A stretch of 64,000 nt of DNA. Source: PALSA-1296 sp038322815 (GTDB lineage: Bacteria > Bacteroidota > Ignavibacteria > Palsa-1295). Numbering within the stretch: position 1 is the stretch's first letter; each line of letters opens with the position of its first letter. The notes beneath the pieces are model-generated. The model saw nothing but the letters and a program-made list of their open reading frames with translations, did not search any database and was not told the origin of the DNA. The position numbers were made by a program, and so were the translations under genes. The stretch covers positions 50,703-114,702 of the forward strand of contig JBBQGG010000001.1 in NCBI GenBank assembly GCA_038322815.1. The letters are read 5' to 3'. Shown here piece after piece: positions 8,345 through 16,873 of this stretch.

Positions 8345-10516
8345 TTAAATAAAGAGCGGAGCTAAAACGAGCGTCAGCGTGCTGAGCAATTTGATCAGAA
8401 CGTGAAGTGACGGACCGGCTGTATCCTTGAACGGATCGCCAACCGTGTCACCGACAACTGCTGCTTTATGCGGATCAGATTTCTTTCCGCCATAAGCACC
8501 TGTTTCGATGAATTTCTTTGCATTGTCCCAAGCACCTCCGCCGTTATTCAAGAAGAGCGCCATCAGAATTCCGGTGATCGTACCTGACATAAGGAAGCCG
8601 CCAACGACTTCTGCGCCGCTTGCCCCAGTTGGAAGTGCACCTCCTGCGTAGTAGATCCATTTAAATACTAAGCCGACGCCAACGGTACTTCCAACAACTA
8701 AGAGTCCCGGAAGCACCATCTTCTGAAGTGCAGATTTCGTTGCGATATCAACGCACTGTCCGTAATCAGGCTTAGATGTTCCAAGCATGATGCCTGGGTT
8801 ATTTCTGAATTGATCGCGCACGTTATTGATGATCGCATACGCTGCCTTACCCACTGCCTTTATCGCAAGGGATGAGAAAATATAGACAAGTACTGCGCCG
8901 AACAATGCACCGACAAAAACTTCAGGCTTATTCAGATTGATAACTTTGTCAAATGTCGGAACGTAATTTTTGATCTCATCCATATACGCTCCGAAAAGAA
9001 GGAAGGCTGCAAGAGCGGCTGAACCGACTGCATATCCTTTCGTCAAAGCCTTCGTTGTATTGCCGACTGAATCAAGACGATCCGTTCTTTCACGAACGGA
9101 ATCTGGTTGATGACTCATTTCAACAATACCGCCTGCATTATCGGTGATCGGACCAAACGTATCCATTGCAAGAATATATGCCGCTGTTCCAAGCATACCC
9201 ATTGTTGCAACAGCCGTTCCGAAAAGACCTGCATCCTGTAATCCCGAATGCATTCCGAGGAAGTATGCGCTAACGATCGAAATTCCGATAACAAGAATCG
9301 GATATCCTGTTGATTCCATACCGACGGCGATACCTGCAATGATGTTCGTTGCAGGTCCTGTCTGTGATGCCTCGGCGATAGACTTTACAGGACGGTACAT
9401 GTACTCAGTATAATATTGAGTGATATACACGAAAGCAACAGAAGCAAGAACTCCGATAACTCCGCAAAGGAAGAAGTTAAAATAATATTGCTCTCCTAAA
9501 AGCCAGCGTGAAGCAATAAAGAAACCACCGATCACAAGAATTGATGTAATGCGATAACCGCGGTTCAAGGCTTTCATCGGATCTTCGGTTTCATTCGTTT
9601 TCACGAGCATGATACCGATCATTGAAGCAATGATTCCGAATGCACGAGCAACAAGAGGAAAGAGAATTACTCCGATAAGCGAAAGATGATTTGCTTCGAA
9701 GTAAGCAACGTTTGATTTATACAAACCTGCTGCAAGGATCATCGCTCCGATATTTTCGGCAGCCGTTGATTCAAAAAGATCAGCACCACGACCAGCACAA
9801 TCACCGACGTTATCACCGACGAGATCGGCGATAACTGCAGGGTTACGAGGATCATCTTCAGGAATTCCTGCTTCGACCTTTCCAACAAGATCAGCACCGA
9901 CATCGGCAGCCTTAGTAAAAATACCTCCTCCAAGTTGAGCGAAGAGCGCTACGAAACTTGCACCGAATCCGTAACCAACGATCAAAAGAGGAATTTTTGC
10001 CGGATCGTCAGTAACACCCATTGCCTGAACGATAGCAAATAGACCTGCAACTCCTAAGAGGCTCAGAGCTACAACGAAGAAACCCGATACTGCGCCGCCG
10101 CGTAAAGCAGTTTGAAGCGCACCATTCATAGTTGTACGTGCTGCAGATGCAGTACGGATATTTGTCCGAATGGCAACCCACATTCCCATATACCCGGATG
10201 CAACAGAACATGCTGCACCAAAAATGAATGACATCGTTGTCCATAATGCAAGATTTGCAGAACTTGCCGGATCATGCTCATTATGAGCACGGACGAATGC
10301 ATAAAGAATATAAATGATACAGGCAAGCGCTACAGCTAAATAAGCGATCGTCTTATTCTGTCTGCGCAAAAAAGCTTCCGCTCCCTGCTTGATAGCGTTT
10401 GAGATTTCTTGCATTGCAGGTGTGCCCTGATCACGCTTGAGTACGTTTGGAATAAGGAAAAGTCCCGCAAAAAGCAGAGCTATGACACTTATACCAAGAA
10501 TAATGAGTAGTTCCAT
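8345..10516 (-). CDS. hppA: Membrane-bound H+-translocating pyrophosphatase, K+-independent type
   Basis: 723 residues and about 16 membrane helices. It couples hydrolysis of cytoplasmic pyrophosphate to ion pumping across the inner membrane. The substrate-binding core is intact: FTKAADVGADLVGKVE, then EDDPRNPAVIADLVGDNVGD, with further acidic motifs DNAGGIVEM and the C-terminal VVGDTVGDPFKDTAGPS. The ion-specificity segment reads GNTTKALTKG. In the known families Lys and Thr at these positions mark K+-independent enzymes, which pump H+, while Ala and Gly mark K+-dependent ones. It stands between two secreted-protein operons with its own terminator. Confidence 0.96.
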   Translation of the reverse strand: MELLIILGISVIALLFAGLFLIPNVLKRDQGTPAMQEISNAIKQGAEAFLRRQNKTIAYLAVALACIIYILYAFVRAHNEHDPASSANLALWTTMSFIFGAACSVASGYMGMWVAIRTNIRTASAARTTMNGALQTALRGGAVSGFFVVALSLLGVAGLFAIVQAMGVTDDPAKIPLLIVGYGFGASFVALFAQLGGGIFTKAADVGADLVGKVEAGIPEDDPRNPAVIADLVGDNVGDCAGRGADLFESTAAENIGAMILAAGLYKSNVAYFEANHLSLIGVILFPLVARAFGIIASMIGIMLVKTNETEDPMKALNRGYRITSILVIGGFFIASRWLLGEQYYFNFFLCGVIGVLASVAFVYITQYYTEYMYRPVKSIAEASQTGPATNIIAGIAVGMESTGYPILVIGISIVSAYFLGMHSGLQDAGLFGTAVATMGMLGTAAYILAMDTFGPITDNAGGIVEMSHQPDSVRERTDRLDSVGNTTKALTKGYAVGSAALAAFLLFGAYMDEIKNYVPTFDKVINLNKPEVFVGALFGAVLVYIFSSLAIKAVGKAAYAIINNVRDQFRNNPGIMLGTSKPDYGQCVDIATKSALQKMVLPGLLVVGSTVGVGLVFKWIYYAGGALPTGASGAEVVGGFLMSGTITGILMALFLNNGGGAWDNAKKFIETGAYGGKKSDPHKAAVVGDTVGDPFKDTAGPSLHVLIKLLSTLTLVLAPLFI

Positions 10517-10631
10517 TATGTTATTTTAGTATTCGTTTTGTTGTGGTTTAAAAATAAGAGAATAATATATTGACTTTAAAAATACGAAATTTTTTGGGCA
10601 ATCCGCAAAAATCAGTTTTTTAGAATCGCTT

Positions 10632-10670
10632 AAAGTAAAATAAAAAGAGACTTTCTATAGCAAGTCCCTT
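10632..10670 (-). terminator. Terminator after the metalloprotease gene
   Basis: On the minus strand GGGACTT and AAGTCTC pair around an 8-base loop (one wobble pair), followed by TTTTTATTTTA. It lies 30 bases after the stop of the gene at 10698. Confidence 0.75.
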
Positions 10671-10697
10671 TTAAAAAGAAAAGAATGTTTTGTACAA

Positions 10698-12071
10698 TTA
10701 TTTTTGCACAACAATAAATTTCGCTATGGCAATATTATTACCTGCAATGACTTTACAAGTGTAAGTACCCGAAGCTAAATATTGAGTATGCAAGGATATC
10801 GAATGATCGCCTTCGGCTTGTTCGCCGGAATAGACATTGATAATTTCTTTACCGAGCAAATCATAGATCGAAATTTGTACACGGCAATCTTTATCAAGCG
10901 TGTAGAAAACTTGCGATGCTCCAGTAGATGGATTTGGATGGACTATAATTTCCAAAGGTAACGACTGACTTTTGGAAGCAACTCCGCTTGTGCAATCCGG
11001 CCCGCAGTAAAGCATTTCAAACATGCACTTGTCTGCTGAATGAAGCGGTTCAGGATCTTTATCTTTTGTAATTCCCGTAGACCACATAATTGACTGGTCA
11101 TCAGAACCACTACACCCGTATTTATCAATATGAGAAAATCCGAGCCAATGTCCCATCTCATGTTCCATAAGTCTTAAGAAGCTCGTCGTATGGTATCCAA
11201 AAGCTTGCCCGATTGGAACCGAATTACCAGTATAAAACATAATTCCTGGGAAATCCCTAACTTCATCTGTTGAAGGATCAATATAATTAGTATTTGGTTG
11301 ATTATTAGAAAAATCAGGATCAGACCATAATCTCTGATTAGAAATATTAACATGAATAAAACGAGAGGCACAAGCAGTTGGAGGACAGGCAAGGATAGTA
11401 GTACTACCTTCGGTGGAGGGTCCGGTAAAATCTTGTGGATTAGGATCAAAAATAATATTGATACAGCATGTGGCGTCACTTTCTAAACCTGGACAAGAGC
11501 TTATCCATGCATTTAAAGCATTCTGAGCATCGGTATAAGCTTGACTTGGATCAAAAACTGTTATCGCGCTATATTCAGCATCATTTTGCTGATTTACACA
11601 GTCCGTATGTGCTTGATGATCACTTTGCCAAGCATCAAAGGCATCTTTTTTTACCTGCCAATCAGCATGGGTAGTTGTGCCATCTGCTCCAGTTTCGCAG
11701 TCATCCCAATCCTGCCAAGCCTGTGTAATGTCCCCATTGTTATCATATTTTGGTGTCGGTGCAGTTCCACATGGGTCTGCCCCAGGTGCTGGAGGTTCTG
11801 GGTCTGGATCCGGACCTGGTGCTGATTGAGTGGGCTGTTTCACCATATCACCGCCCGGGATTCCAGAAATATTGATACAGCCCGGCAAAGTTGCTTTTAC
11901 AGCCTTTCCATAAGTAGGATCGTTACAAGGATGCGAAGAACATTGTACTCCACCAGGACAAAAAATAAAAGGATACGTAGTGCCAGGCGTACAATCCGGT
12001 TGAGCATTTATTTTTTCGCTCAAACACAAAATTAGAAACATTGCGCTAAATATTTTTTTTGTTCTGTTCAT
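10698..12071 (-). CDS. Secreted metzincin-type zinc metalloprotease with T9SS sorting domain
   Basis: 457 residues from ATG at 12071; an upstream TTG at 12083 would overlap the preceding stop codon. A signal peptide ends KINAQ. A Pro-rich linker (about 85-100) and a Cys-containing region precede the catalytic motif HEMGHWLGFSHID (about 305-317), which matches HExxHxxGxxH/D of metzincins, with SIMWS about 17 residues on as a candidate Met-turn. The last 75 residues form a T9SS type A domain (VHPNPSTG, VQISIYDLLGKEI, LASGTYTCKV, KFIVVQK). The enzyme should therefore be exported across both membranes and anchored or released. It follows its operon partner by 8 bases. Confidence 0.88.
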   Translation of the reverse strand: MNRTKKIFSAMFLILCLSEKINAQPDCTPGTTYPFIFCPGGVQCSSHPCNDPTYGKAVKATLPGCINISGIPGGDMVKQPTQSAPGPDPDPEPPAPGADPCGTAPTPKYDNNGDITQAWQDWDDCETGADGTTTHADWQVKKDAFDAWQSDHQAHTDCVNQQNDAEYSAITVFDPSQAYTDAQNALNAWISSCPGLESDATCCINIIFDPNPQDFTGPSTEGSTTILACPPTACASRFIHVNISNQRLWSDPDFSNNQPNTNYIDPSTDEVRDFPGIMFYTGNSVPIGQAFGYHTTSFLRLMEHEMGHWLGFSHIDKYGCSGSDDQSIMWSTGITKDKDPEPLHSADKCMFEMLYCGPDCTSGVASKSQSLPLEIIVHPNPSTGASQVFYTLDKDCRVQISIYDLLGKEIINVYSGEQAEGDHSISLHTQYLASGTYTCKVIAGNNIAIAKFIVVQK

Positions 12072-12079
12072 AACGATAC

Positions 12080-13144
12080 TCAAGGATTGGTGATTTTATA
12101 AATCTTTGCACGTAATCTGGTCTTCCATTCTGTGGGAGACAGTCCGGAACTTGCTCCGATTCCAAAATCATCATTCGGATCGCTTACGACAGGACTTCCA
12201 GAAATAGAAGTTATTTGATACATCCCTGCCGACCAGCCAAATCCTAAAACAGGCCATATTGTAAAATATTGTTTAACGCTGTCGGCGTCTAAACCTAAGA
12301 AGGAAAGAAAAACTATATAATCTCGACCTGGTTTTATCCAAGAACCGTTCGTAGAATCAAATAATGGATAGTCAAAATTATCATCGGCATAATCTCTTCC
12401 TTGCCTACGAGGTCTTCGACTCCACTCCAAAGAATAATTAAATTGGATACATTTACTTGCTATCGTTCCCGTACCTAATCCGACAGAGTCAGCAAAACTC
12501 ATAGGAATATCGATTGAGGTCGGTTTCGCATTACCTTTTCCTGACTTATATATATCAATAGGACAGCCAGGAATAAACTGCCCTTTTATTTCATCAATTA
12601 TCGACGCTCTTACAACCCCCCAGTCTGGATAAACCCTATCAGGATCATTATACATTACCGTATCATATACATGGATATGCGCTATTATCGGAGTTCGTAC
12701 CAACATCCAAGTTCTATCTGTATCTGGGAAAACTTGAGCTATGTGATTAAGCAATTCAGAAGCAGCGCCTCCGGGTCCTGTTTTGTAAGGGTATGGTTTT
12801 AATGCTTTATAACTTGCCCCCTGCCACGATGCAAAAAGTACCGGATTATAGTTACCGACTCGATAATAATAATCGGCTAAAAATTTAAGTGTATCTCCGT
12901 AGTGAAGGCTATCCAAAAATTTATAAGTCGATCCGGTTGGTGATAATCTCATTGCCAGATCAAAGTAGGCATACGCCGAGGCAATATCCGAAGGCATACC
13001 TAAAGTCACAGGGGGAACAGTTCTTAGCAATGGTAAAGCGTATCCCAACCCGCCAGTGTAAGGCGGGGGTGTTGGCTGTGCCAAAACAATCGGAGTCTTT
13101 AAGCAGAAAAAAGAAAGAATTAGGGGCCCAATAATTTTATTCAT
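12080..13144 (-). CDS. Secreted protein of unknown function
   Basis: 354 residues with a signal peptide ending in LAQPTPPPYTGG, so it is exported. No known domain or catalytic motif was recognised and there is no T9SS tail. The sequence is rich in Tyr, Pro and Asp, with segments such as GRDYIVFLSFLGLDADSVKQ and IIDEIKGQFIPGCPIDIY; a beta-rich fold is likely. It is the first gene of a two-gene operon with the metalloprotease, so it may assist or be processed by that enzyme; this is only inference from the 8-base spacing. It has its own upstream 15-mer element at 13215. Confidence 0.7.
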   Translation of the reverse strand: MNKIIGPLILSFFCLKTPIVLAQPTPPPYTGGLGYALPLLRTVPPVTLGMPSDIASAYAYFDLAMRLSPTGSTYKFLDSLHYGDTLKFLADYYYRVGNYNPVLFASWQGASYKALKPYPYKTGPGGAASELLNHIAQVFPDTDRTWMLVRTPIIAHIHVYDTVMYNDPDRVYPDWGVVRASIIDEIKGQFIPGCPIDIYKSGKGNAKPTSIDIPMSFADSVGLGTGTIASKCIQFNYSLEWSRRPRRQGRDYADDNFDYPLFDSTNGSWIKPGRDYIVFLSFLGLDADSVKQYFTIWPVLGFGWSAGMYQITSISGSPVVSDPNDDFGIGASSGLSPTEWKTRLRAKIYKITNP

Positions 13145-13214
13145 ATGTAGTTCAGAAAAAGGAATTAGAGCACCTTAATAAAATTAAATAAGTTACGTAA
13201 ATATACACTACTGA

Positions 13215-13229
13215 GAGAGAGAGAGTTCC
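13215..13229 (-). promoter_or_regulatory. Second copy of the GGAACTCTCTCTCTC element
   Basis: Identical to 8227-8241 and in the same orientation, about 85 bases upstream of the ATG at 13144. Here the CT tract is one dinucleotide longer. Confidence 0.4.
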
Positions 13230-13243
13230 AGTGATACCGATTT

Positions 13244-13283
13244 AAAACGAAAAGAGATGACTCCATTTTCAGCGAGTCCTCTT
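13244..13283 (-). terminator. Probable terminator after pth
   Basis: On the minus strand AGAGGACTC pairs with GAGTCATCTCT (2-base bulge) around a 10-base loop, followed by TTTTCGTTTT. It lies about 23 bases after the pth stop. Confidence 0.55.
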
Positions 13284-13305
13284 TCGATAAAAATAAACTT
13301 TTAGT

Positions 13306-13911
13306 TTATTTTGGAGATTTTGGCTGATCTTCTATATTCTTCGGCTTCACATTAATTACATTCATTGACTTCGCTAAGCCGTTACAAATAATTTCGATAC
13401 AGCCATTAACCGCACTGATATTCATATCCTCAACAAGCTTCATTTCGGATTCTTTAAATTTTGAGAGCACATACTTTGCCTGGTCACCGAAATGAAAATC
13501 TGCGCCGACTCCGAAACGTAACCTTGCATATCCATCACTTCCAAGTTCATAAATAATTGATGACAATCCGTTGTGTCCACCATCAGAGCCATTCAATCGC
13601 AGCCTCAATTGCCCGAGCGGAATAGCAATATCATCGCAAATCACGACGAGATTTGAAATCTCACACTTAAAAAATGCAACTACATCTCGGACTGCTCTGC
13701 CGGAAAGATTCATAAAGGTGATTGGTTTCACGAGAAGTACTTCTTCATTTGCGATCATTCCTTTCGCATAATAATATTCGCTCTTCCCAGCTCTCCAACC
13801 GGAGGAGCGTTCCATTTTTGTTTCGAGCGCATCGACGATGGAAAAGCCGATATTATGGCGGGTGCCATCGTATTCTTTTCCGGGATTCCCTAAGCCTGCG
13901 AAGATGTACAT
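13306..13911 (-). CDS. pth: Peptidyl-tRNA hydrolase
   Basis: 201 residues. The family signature starts the protein: MYIFAGLGNPGKEYDGTRHNIG, with catalytic His near 20. The second signature, VICDDIAIPLGQLRLRLNGSDGGHNGL (about 89-115), and FMNLSGRAV are also present. The cytoplasmic enzyme recycles peptidyl-tRNA released from stalled ribosomes. The last 15 residues (KPKNIEDQPKSPK) are a short extension. It is the last gene of a tRNA-Gln, prs, rplY, pth run, an order common in Bacteroidota; a palindromic repeat and a terminator separate it from rplY. Confidence 0.96.
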   Translation of the reverse strand: MYIFAGLGNPGKEYDGTRHNIGFSIVDALETKMERSSGWRAGKSEYYYAKGMIANEEVLLVKPITFMNLSGRAVRDVVAFFKCEISNLVVICDDIAIPLGQLRLRLNGSDGGHNGLSSIIYELGSDGYARLRFGVGADFHFGDQAKYVLSKFKESEMKLVEDMNISAVNGCIEIICNGLAKSMNVINVKPKNIEDQPKSPK

Positions 13912-13930
13912 GGATAGTGATATATATAAA

Positions 13931-14069
13931 GTGTCATTGCAAGGAAGGAGCGTAGCGAATGACGAAGCAATCCCCTGATTAAGTTCATCTTGATGTCAGT
14001 CCTGAAGGGGATTGCTTCGTCGGGCTAAAGCCTATGCTGGCTAATCGTCGCATACCCTCGCAATGACAC
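13931..14069. repeat. Palindromic repeat, GTGTCATTGCRAGG family (139 bp)
   Basis: Terminal inverted repeats GTGTCATTGCAAGG (13931-13944) and CCTCGCAATGACAC (14056-14069) enclose a perfect inner inverted repeat, GACGAAGCAATCCCC (13961-13975) against 14007-14021. It has no coding capacity. It lies between pth and the rplY terminator. A degenerate partial copy is at 27945. Confidence 0.75.
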
Positions 14070-14081
14070 ACTACAAATAAA

Positions 14082-14118
14082 TAAAAAACAGACTCACAAG
14101 AAATACCTGCGAGTCTGT
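14082..14118 (-). terminator. Rho-independent terminator of rplY
   Basis: On the minus strand, about 20 bases after the rplY stop, ACAGACTC pairs with GAGTCTGT, followed by TTTTTTATTTATT. It implies that pth also needs its own promoter or read-through. Confidence 0.8.
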
Positions 14119-14137
14119 TATTAAAATGAAAGAAATA

Positions 14138-14788
14138 TTATTTCTTCTCTGCTTCGCCTTCTTCATCCTTCTTACCCTTCGCCTGAATCTGTTCAGGTTC
14201 GGTAATTTCAGGCGCTGCACCAGGTACTACTTCCTCAGCAACCTTTGGAGCTGTACAGGAAACGATAACAGAATTTTCATCTGCAATGATCACATACGCA
14301 TCATTGACCGGAATATCTTTGATATGTACACCATGACCAATAGTCAAGTTTGAAATATCAACTTCAATAACGCCCGGAATCTGATCGGGTAGAACGTTGA
14401 TCGTCAATTTATGCATGATGAAATCAATGATTCCACCATCTTTTACACCTGCTGCAGTTCCAACAAGTGAAACAGGTACTTCAAGTTTGATCTTTTCACC
14501 TGCATGGAGAATGATGAGATCAATATGTCGAACGCGATCGGTGATCGGGTCGAATTGCACTTCGCGCAAAATACTTTTGGTGGATTTACCATCAAGATTC
14601 AAATTGACGATATGAGTTTCTTTTGTATAAATAAGCGGACGCAAGTCCAACTCTTTTACATGAAATGGTACCGCCGCTTCTCCGTGTCCGTAAAGAACTC
14701 CGGGTACTCTTCCTGAAGTGCGTAATGTCCTTGCAAAGCTGCCGCCTAAATTAGGGCGCGCTTCTGCTTTTAATTGTATATCTGCCAT
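14138..14788 (-). CDS. rplY: 50S ribosomal protein L25 (TL5/Ctc type)
   Basis: 216 residues. The N-terminal 5S rRNA-binding domain shows LKAEARPNLGGSFARTLR, GRVPGVLYGHGE and LREVQFDPITDRVRHIDL. The longer C-terminal CTC-type domain has VPVSLVGTAAGVKDGG and EVDISNLTIGHGVHIKDI. The final 40 residues are acidic and Lys/Glu-rich (PGAAPEITEPEQ, ending EGEAEKK), as in other long L25 proteins. It follows prs by 114 bases, the common Bacteroidota order, and has a strong terminator. Confidence 0.96.
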   Translation of the reverse strand: MADIQLKAEARPNLGGSFARTLRTSGRVPGVLYGHGEAAVPFHVKELDLRPLIYTKETHIVNLNLDGKSTKSILREVQFDPITDRVRHIDLIILHAGEKIKLEVPVSLVGTAAGVKDGGIIDFIMHKLTINVLPDQIPGVIEVDISNLTIGHGVHIKDIPVNDAYVIIADENSVIVSCTAPKVAEEVVPGAAPEITEPEQIQAKGKKDEEGEAEKK

Positions 14789-14902
14789 TGTTTGTTTTCT
14801 TTCATCAGCCGCCGCACACTTACGTTCAACAAGTTGAAGCAGTGCCCAACGAAGGTTATGAAAATTCCTGTACTGCGTGAGCAGCCAGGGTTTAAATAAA
14901 AA

Positions 14903-15847
14903 TTATTTCTTCTCTTTCTCGTCATCAAAGAGCGAGCTGATGCTCTTTCCGTCATGAGTTCTTCGCACAGCTTCGGCGAAAACTTTTGCGACGGATTTCA
15001 CTTTGATCTTTTTCGATTCTTGCTTGAGCGGAATAGTATCCGTTACAAGCAAATATTCAAGCGGCGATGCATTGATTCGCTCTATTGCTTTTCCGCTTAA
15101 TACCGGATGCGTACAAGCTCCATATACTCTTCGTGCTCCTGCTGCTTTTAAAGCTGCTGCTGCATTGGCGAATGTTCCGCCCGTATCAATAAGATCGTCA
15201 ACAAGAATAATATCCTTGCCTTCAGGCTCACCGATAATATTCATCACTTCTGCAACATTCGGAGCCGGGCGACGTTTATCGATAATTATAAGATCGGCGT
15301 CGAAACGTTTCGCGAATCCTCTTGCCATTTTTGATCCGCCGACATCAGGCGAAGCGATTGCAAGATTTTTTAATTTCTCGCTGCGAAAATGTTTTGCAAA
15401 TGCGTTCGAAGCATATAAGTGATCGAACGGAATATCAAAAAAACCTTGAAGCTGCGGAGCGTGAAGATCCATAGAGATCACGCGGTCAGCTCCGGCTTCT
15501 GTTATCAAATTTGCAACAAGCTTGCTCGTAATGGCAACGCGCGGTTGATCTTTTCTATCCTGACGCGCATATCCGAAATACGGCAGCACTGCAGTGATGC
15601 GTTCAGCGCTTGCTCTTCTGGCTGCATCTATGAGCATCAGAAGTTCCATCAGATTTTCCGCCGGAGGCATCGTCGATTGCACGATGAACAGATCTACTCC
15701 ACGGATATTCTCATCATACTTGACCCAGAGTTCTCCGTCGGAGAAATTCTTGATCTGCGTCGTAGCAATTTTTACATTGAGCGCTTTGGCGATCTTTTCT
15801 GCAAAAACTTTATTACTTCTTCCCGCTACGAGTTTCAGTTGTGCCAT
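14903..15847 (-). CDS. prs: Ribose-phosphate pyrophosphokinase (PRPP synthetase)
   Basis: 314 residues, class I length. It makes phosphoribosyl pyrophosphate from ribose 5-phosphate and ATP for nucleotide, His and Trp synthesis. Seen: RSNKVFAEKIAKAL at the start, the flexible-loop region YFGYARQDRKDQPR (about 94-107), the metal-binding DLHAPQLQGFFDIP (about 127) and the PRPP loop DDLIDTGGTFANAA (about 220). It lies directly downstream of tRNA-Gln and upstream of rplY and pth. The C-terminal DGKSISSLFDDEKEKK is a short charged tail. Confidence 0.97.
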   Translation of the reverse strand: MAQLKLVAGRSNKVFAEKIAKALNVKIATTQIKNFSDGELWVKYDENIRGVDLFIVQSTMPPAENLMELLMLIDAARRASAERITAVLPYFGYARQDRKDQPRVAITSKLVANLITEAGADRVISMDLHAPQLQGFFDIPFDHLYASNAFAKHFRSEKLKNLAIASPDVGGSKMARGFAKRFDADLIIIDKRRPAPNVAEVMNIIGEPEGKDIILVDDLIDTGGTFANAAAALKAAGARRVYGACTHPVLSGKAIERINASPLEYLLVTDTIPLKQESKKIKVKSVAKVFAEAVRRTHDGKSISSLFDDEKEKK

Positions 15848-15930
15848 CGAATGAATAGAGAATTTTGAATTGTGAGTTGAGAAAAAAGAGATAGTTGAAT
15901 TATTCCTTCATTCTCAATTCACAAGTCTGC

Positions 15931-16005
15931 TGGCTGGGGTGGCAGGATTCGAACCTACGAATGGCGCCTCCAAAGGGCACTGCCTTACCACTTGGCGACA
16001 CCCCA
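15931..16005 (-). tRNA. tRNA-Gln (anticodon TTG)
   Basis: 75 bases read on the minus strand. The acceptor TGGGGTG pairs with CACCCCA, the discriminator is G, and CCA is encoded. The anticodon stem GTGCC/GGCGC holds the loop CTTTGGA, giving TTG. The T-arm GTAGGTTCGAATCCTGC is regular. It lies 83 bases upstream of prs in the same direction. Confidence 0.95.
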
Positions 16006-16016
16006 AGTCGAATAAT

Positions 16017-16655
16017 TTAACGAGTTGTATTGGCTTGCCTGAGCGCCGCGACTCCTTCAAGCCCCGCAACAACAGATTGCAATAATCGGAAGTTCTCCAA
16101 ATATTGATTTGGATCGGATACTCGGTGAAGTTCTACTATTGCAAGTTCGTAAAACCTTACTCCGCCTGAAAATGCTACTACGCGGTTATGTAGGATCTCT
16201 TTGTATTCTTCAATTTTCTGAGTGTACTCGTAATTAACAAATAGCATACTATCAACGGTAAAAGCCACGGGTTGGCGGCTAAGCATGATATCTGGATGTT
16301 TTTTGAGTTTGGATTGAAATGATTCTTCGGCAAGAGCAAGAATCCCATCTCGTTCAACCATACGTCTGAGATCCGCAGTACCCGGAATTTCCATCATGAC
16401 CATTGCTCGTGAACGGTCAGGGTCGGTATAAACACTCAGAATATTTTCCAGAGAAGCAATATTTTCCGTATTCACCTGTAGCCAACCTTTGGGAATATGT
16501 CCTGCAATGTCTCCTGTAGGCGAGTGAAAATATTCCTCATCCAGAGGTATCGTGCTCTTTTCATAGAGCGGCTTGATTTTTTCTACTTTTGGCTTGGAGT
16601 AAAAAAGCGAACATCCGGTAAAAAAAAGAAAGGCTAAAAATAGAAAACGGTGCAT
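16017..16655 (-). CDS. Lipoprotein of unknown function
   Basis: 212 residues from ATG at 16655 (a TTG at 16664 is also in frame). The N-terminus is a lipoprotein signal with lipobox FFTGC (MHRFLFLAFLFFTGCS). The body has PTGDIAGHIPKGWLQVNTE, a form seen in proteins with a PsbP/photosystem-like or DUF1795-like fold, and DRSRAMVMMEIPG; no catalytic motif is seen. It precedes the tRNA-Gln/prs run and follows the PorV-like gene by 218 bases, separated by a palindromic repeat. Function not known. Confidence 0.75.
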   Translation of the reverse strand: MHRFLFLAFLFFTGCSLFYSKPKVEKIKPLYEKSTIPLDEEYFHSPTGDIAGHIPKGWLQVNTENIASLENILSVYTDPDRSRAMVMMEIPGTADLRRMVERDGILALAEESFQSKLKKHPDIMLSRQPVAFTVDSMLFVNYEYTQKIEEYKEILHNRVVAFSGGVRFYELAIVELHRVSDPNQYLENFRLLQSVVAGLEGVAALRQANTTR

Positions 16656-16771
16656 TGGCAACAAAATTTATTATGCAAATATACCGGAATTAAGAACGAG
16701 GATTAAGAATTGAGTAAAATTTCATAATTCAAGACAATCGATTAAATTAAGCCAATAAAAAATACTTCGCC

Positions 16772-16859
16772 GTCATTCTGAGTGATAGTGAAGAATCTGA
16801 ACCTCAAGGCTACCGGTAATCTCAGATTCTTAGTTCTGCTTCGCTCCACTTAGAATGAC
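16772..16859. repeat. Palindromic repeat, GTCATTCTGAG family (88 bp)
   Basis: The left arm starts GTCATTCTGAGTGATAGTG and runs into AAGAATCTGA. The right arm carries TCAGATTCTTAG, then TTCGCTCCACTTAGAATGAC. The arms form an imperfect inverted repeat around a GC-rich centre. It fills most of the gap between the PorV-like gene and the lipoprotein gene. Related copies are at 39220-39327, 48487 (half) and 25201 (half). Confidence 0.75.
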
Positions 16860-16873
16860 ATTCTTGTTTACTC

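Noticed and set aside
13931..14069. Possible CRISPR or rRNA-like structure because of strong inverted repeats
   Set aside because: There are no regularly spaced direct repeats or spacers. The element is a single nested palindrome with other copies elsewhere.
15419..15868. 149-codon plus-strand frame antisense to prs
   Set aside because: It lies wholly opposite the conserved prs gene and has no domain or start signal. It is a shadow frame.
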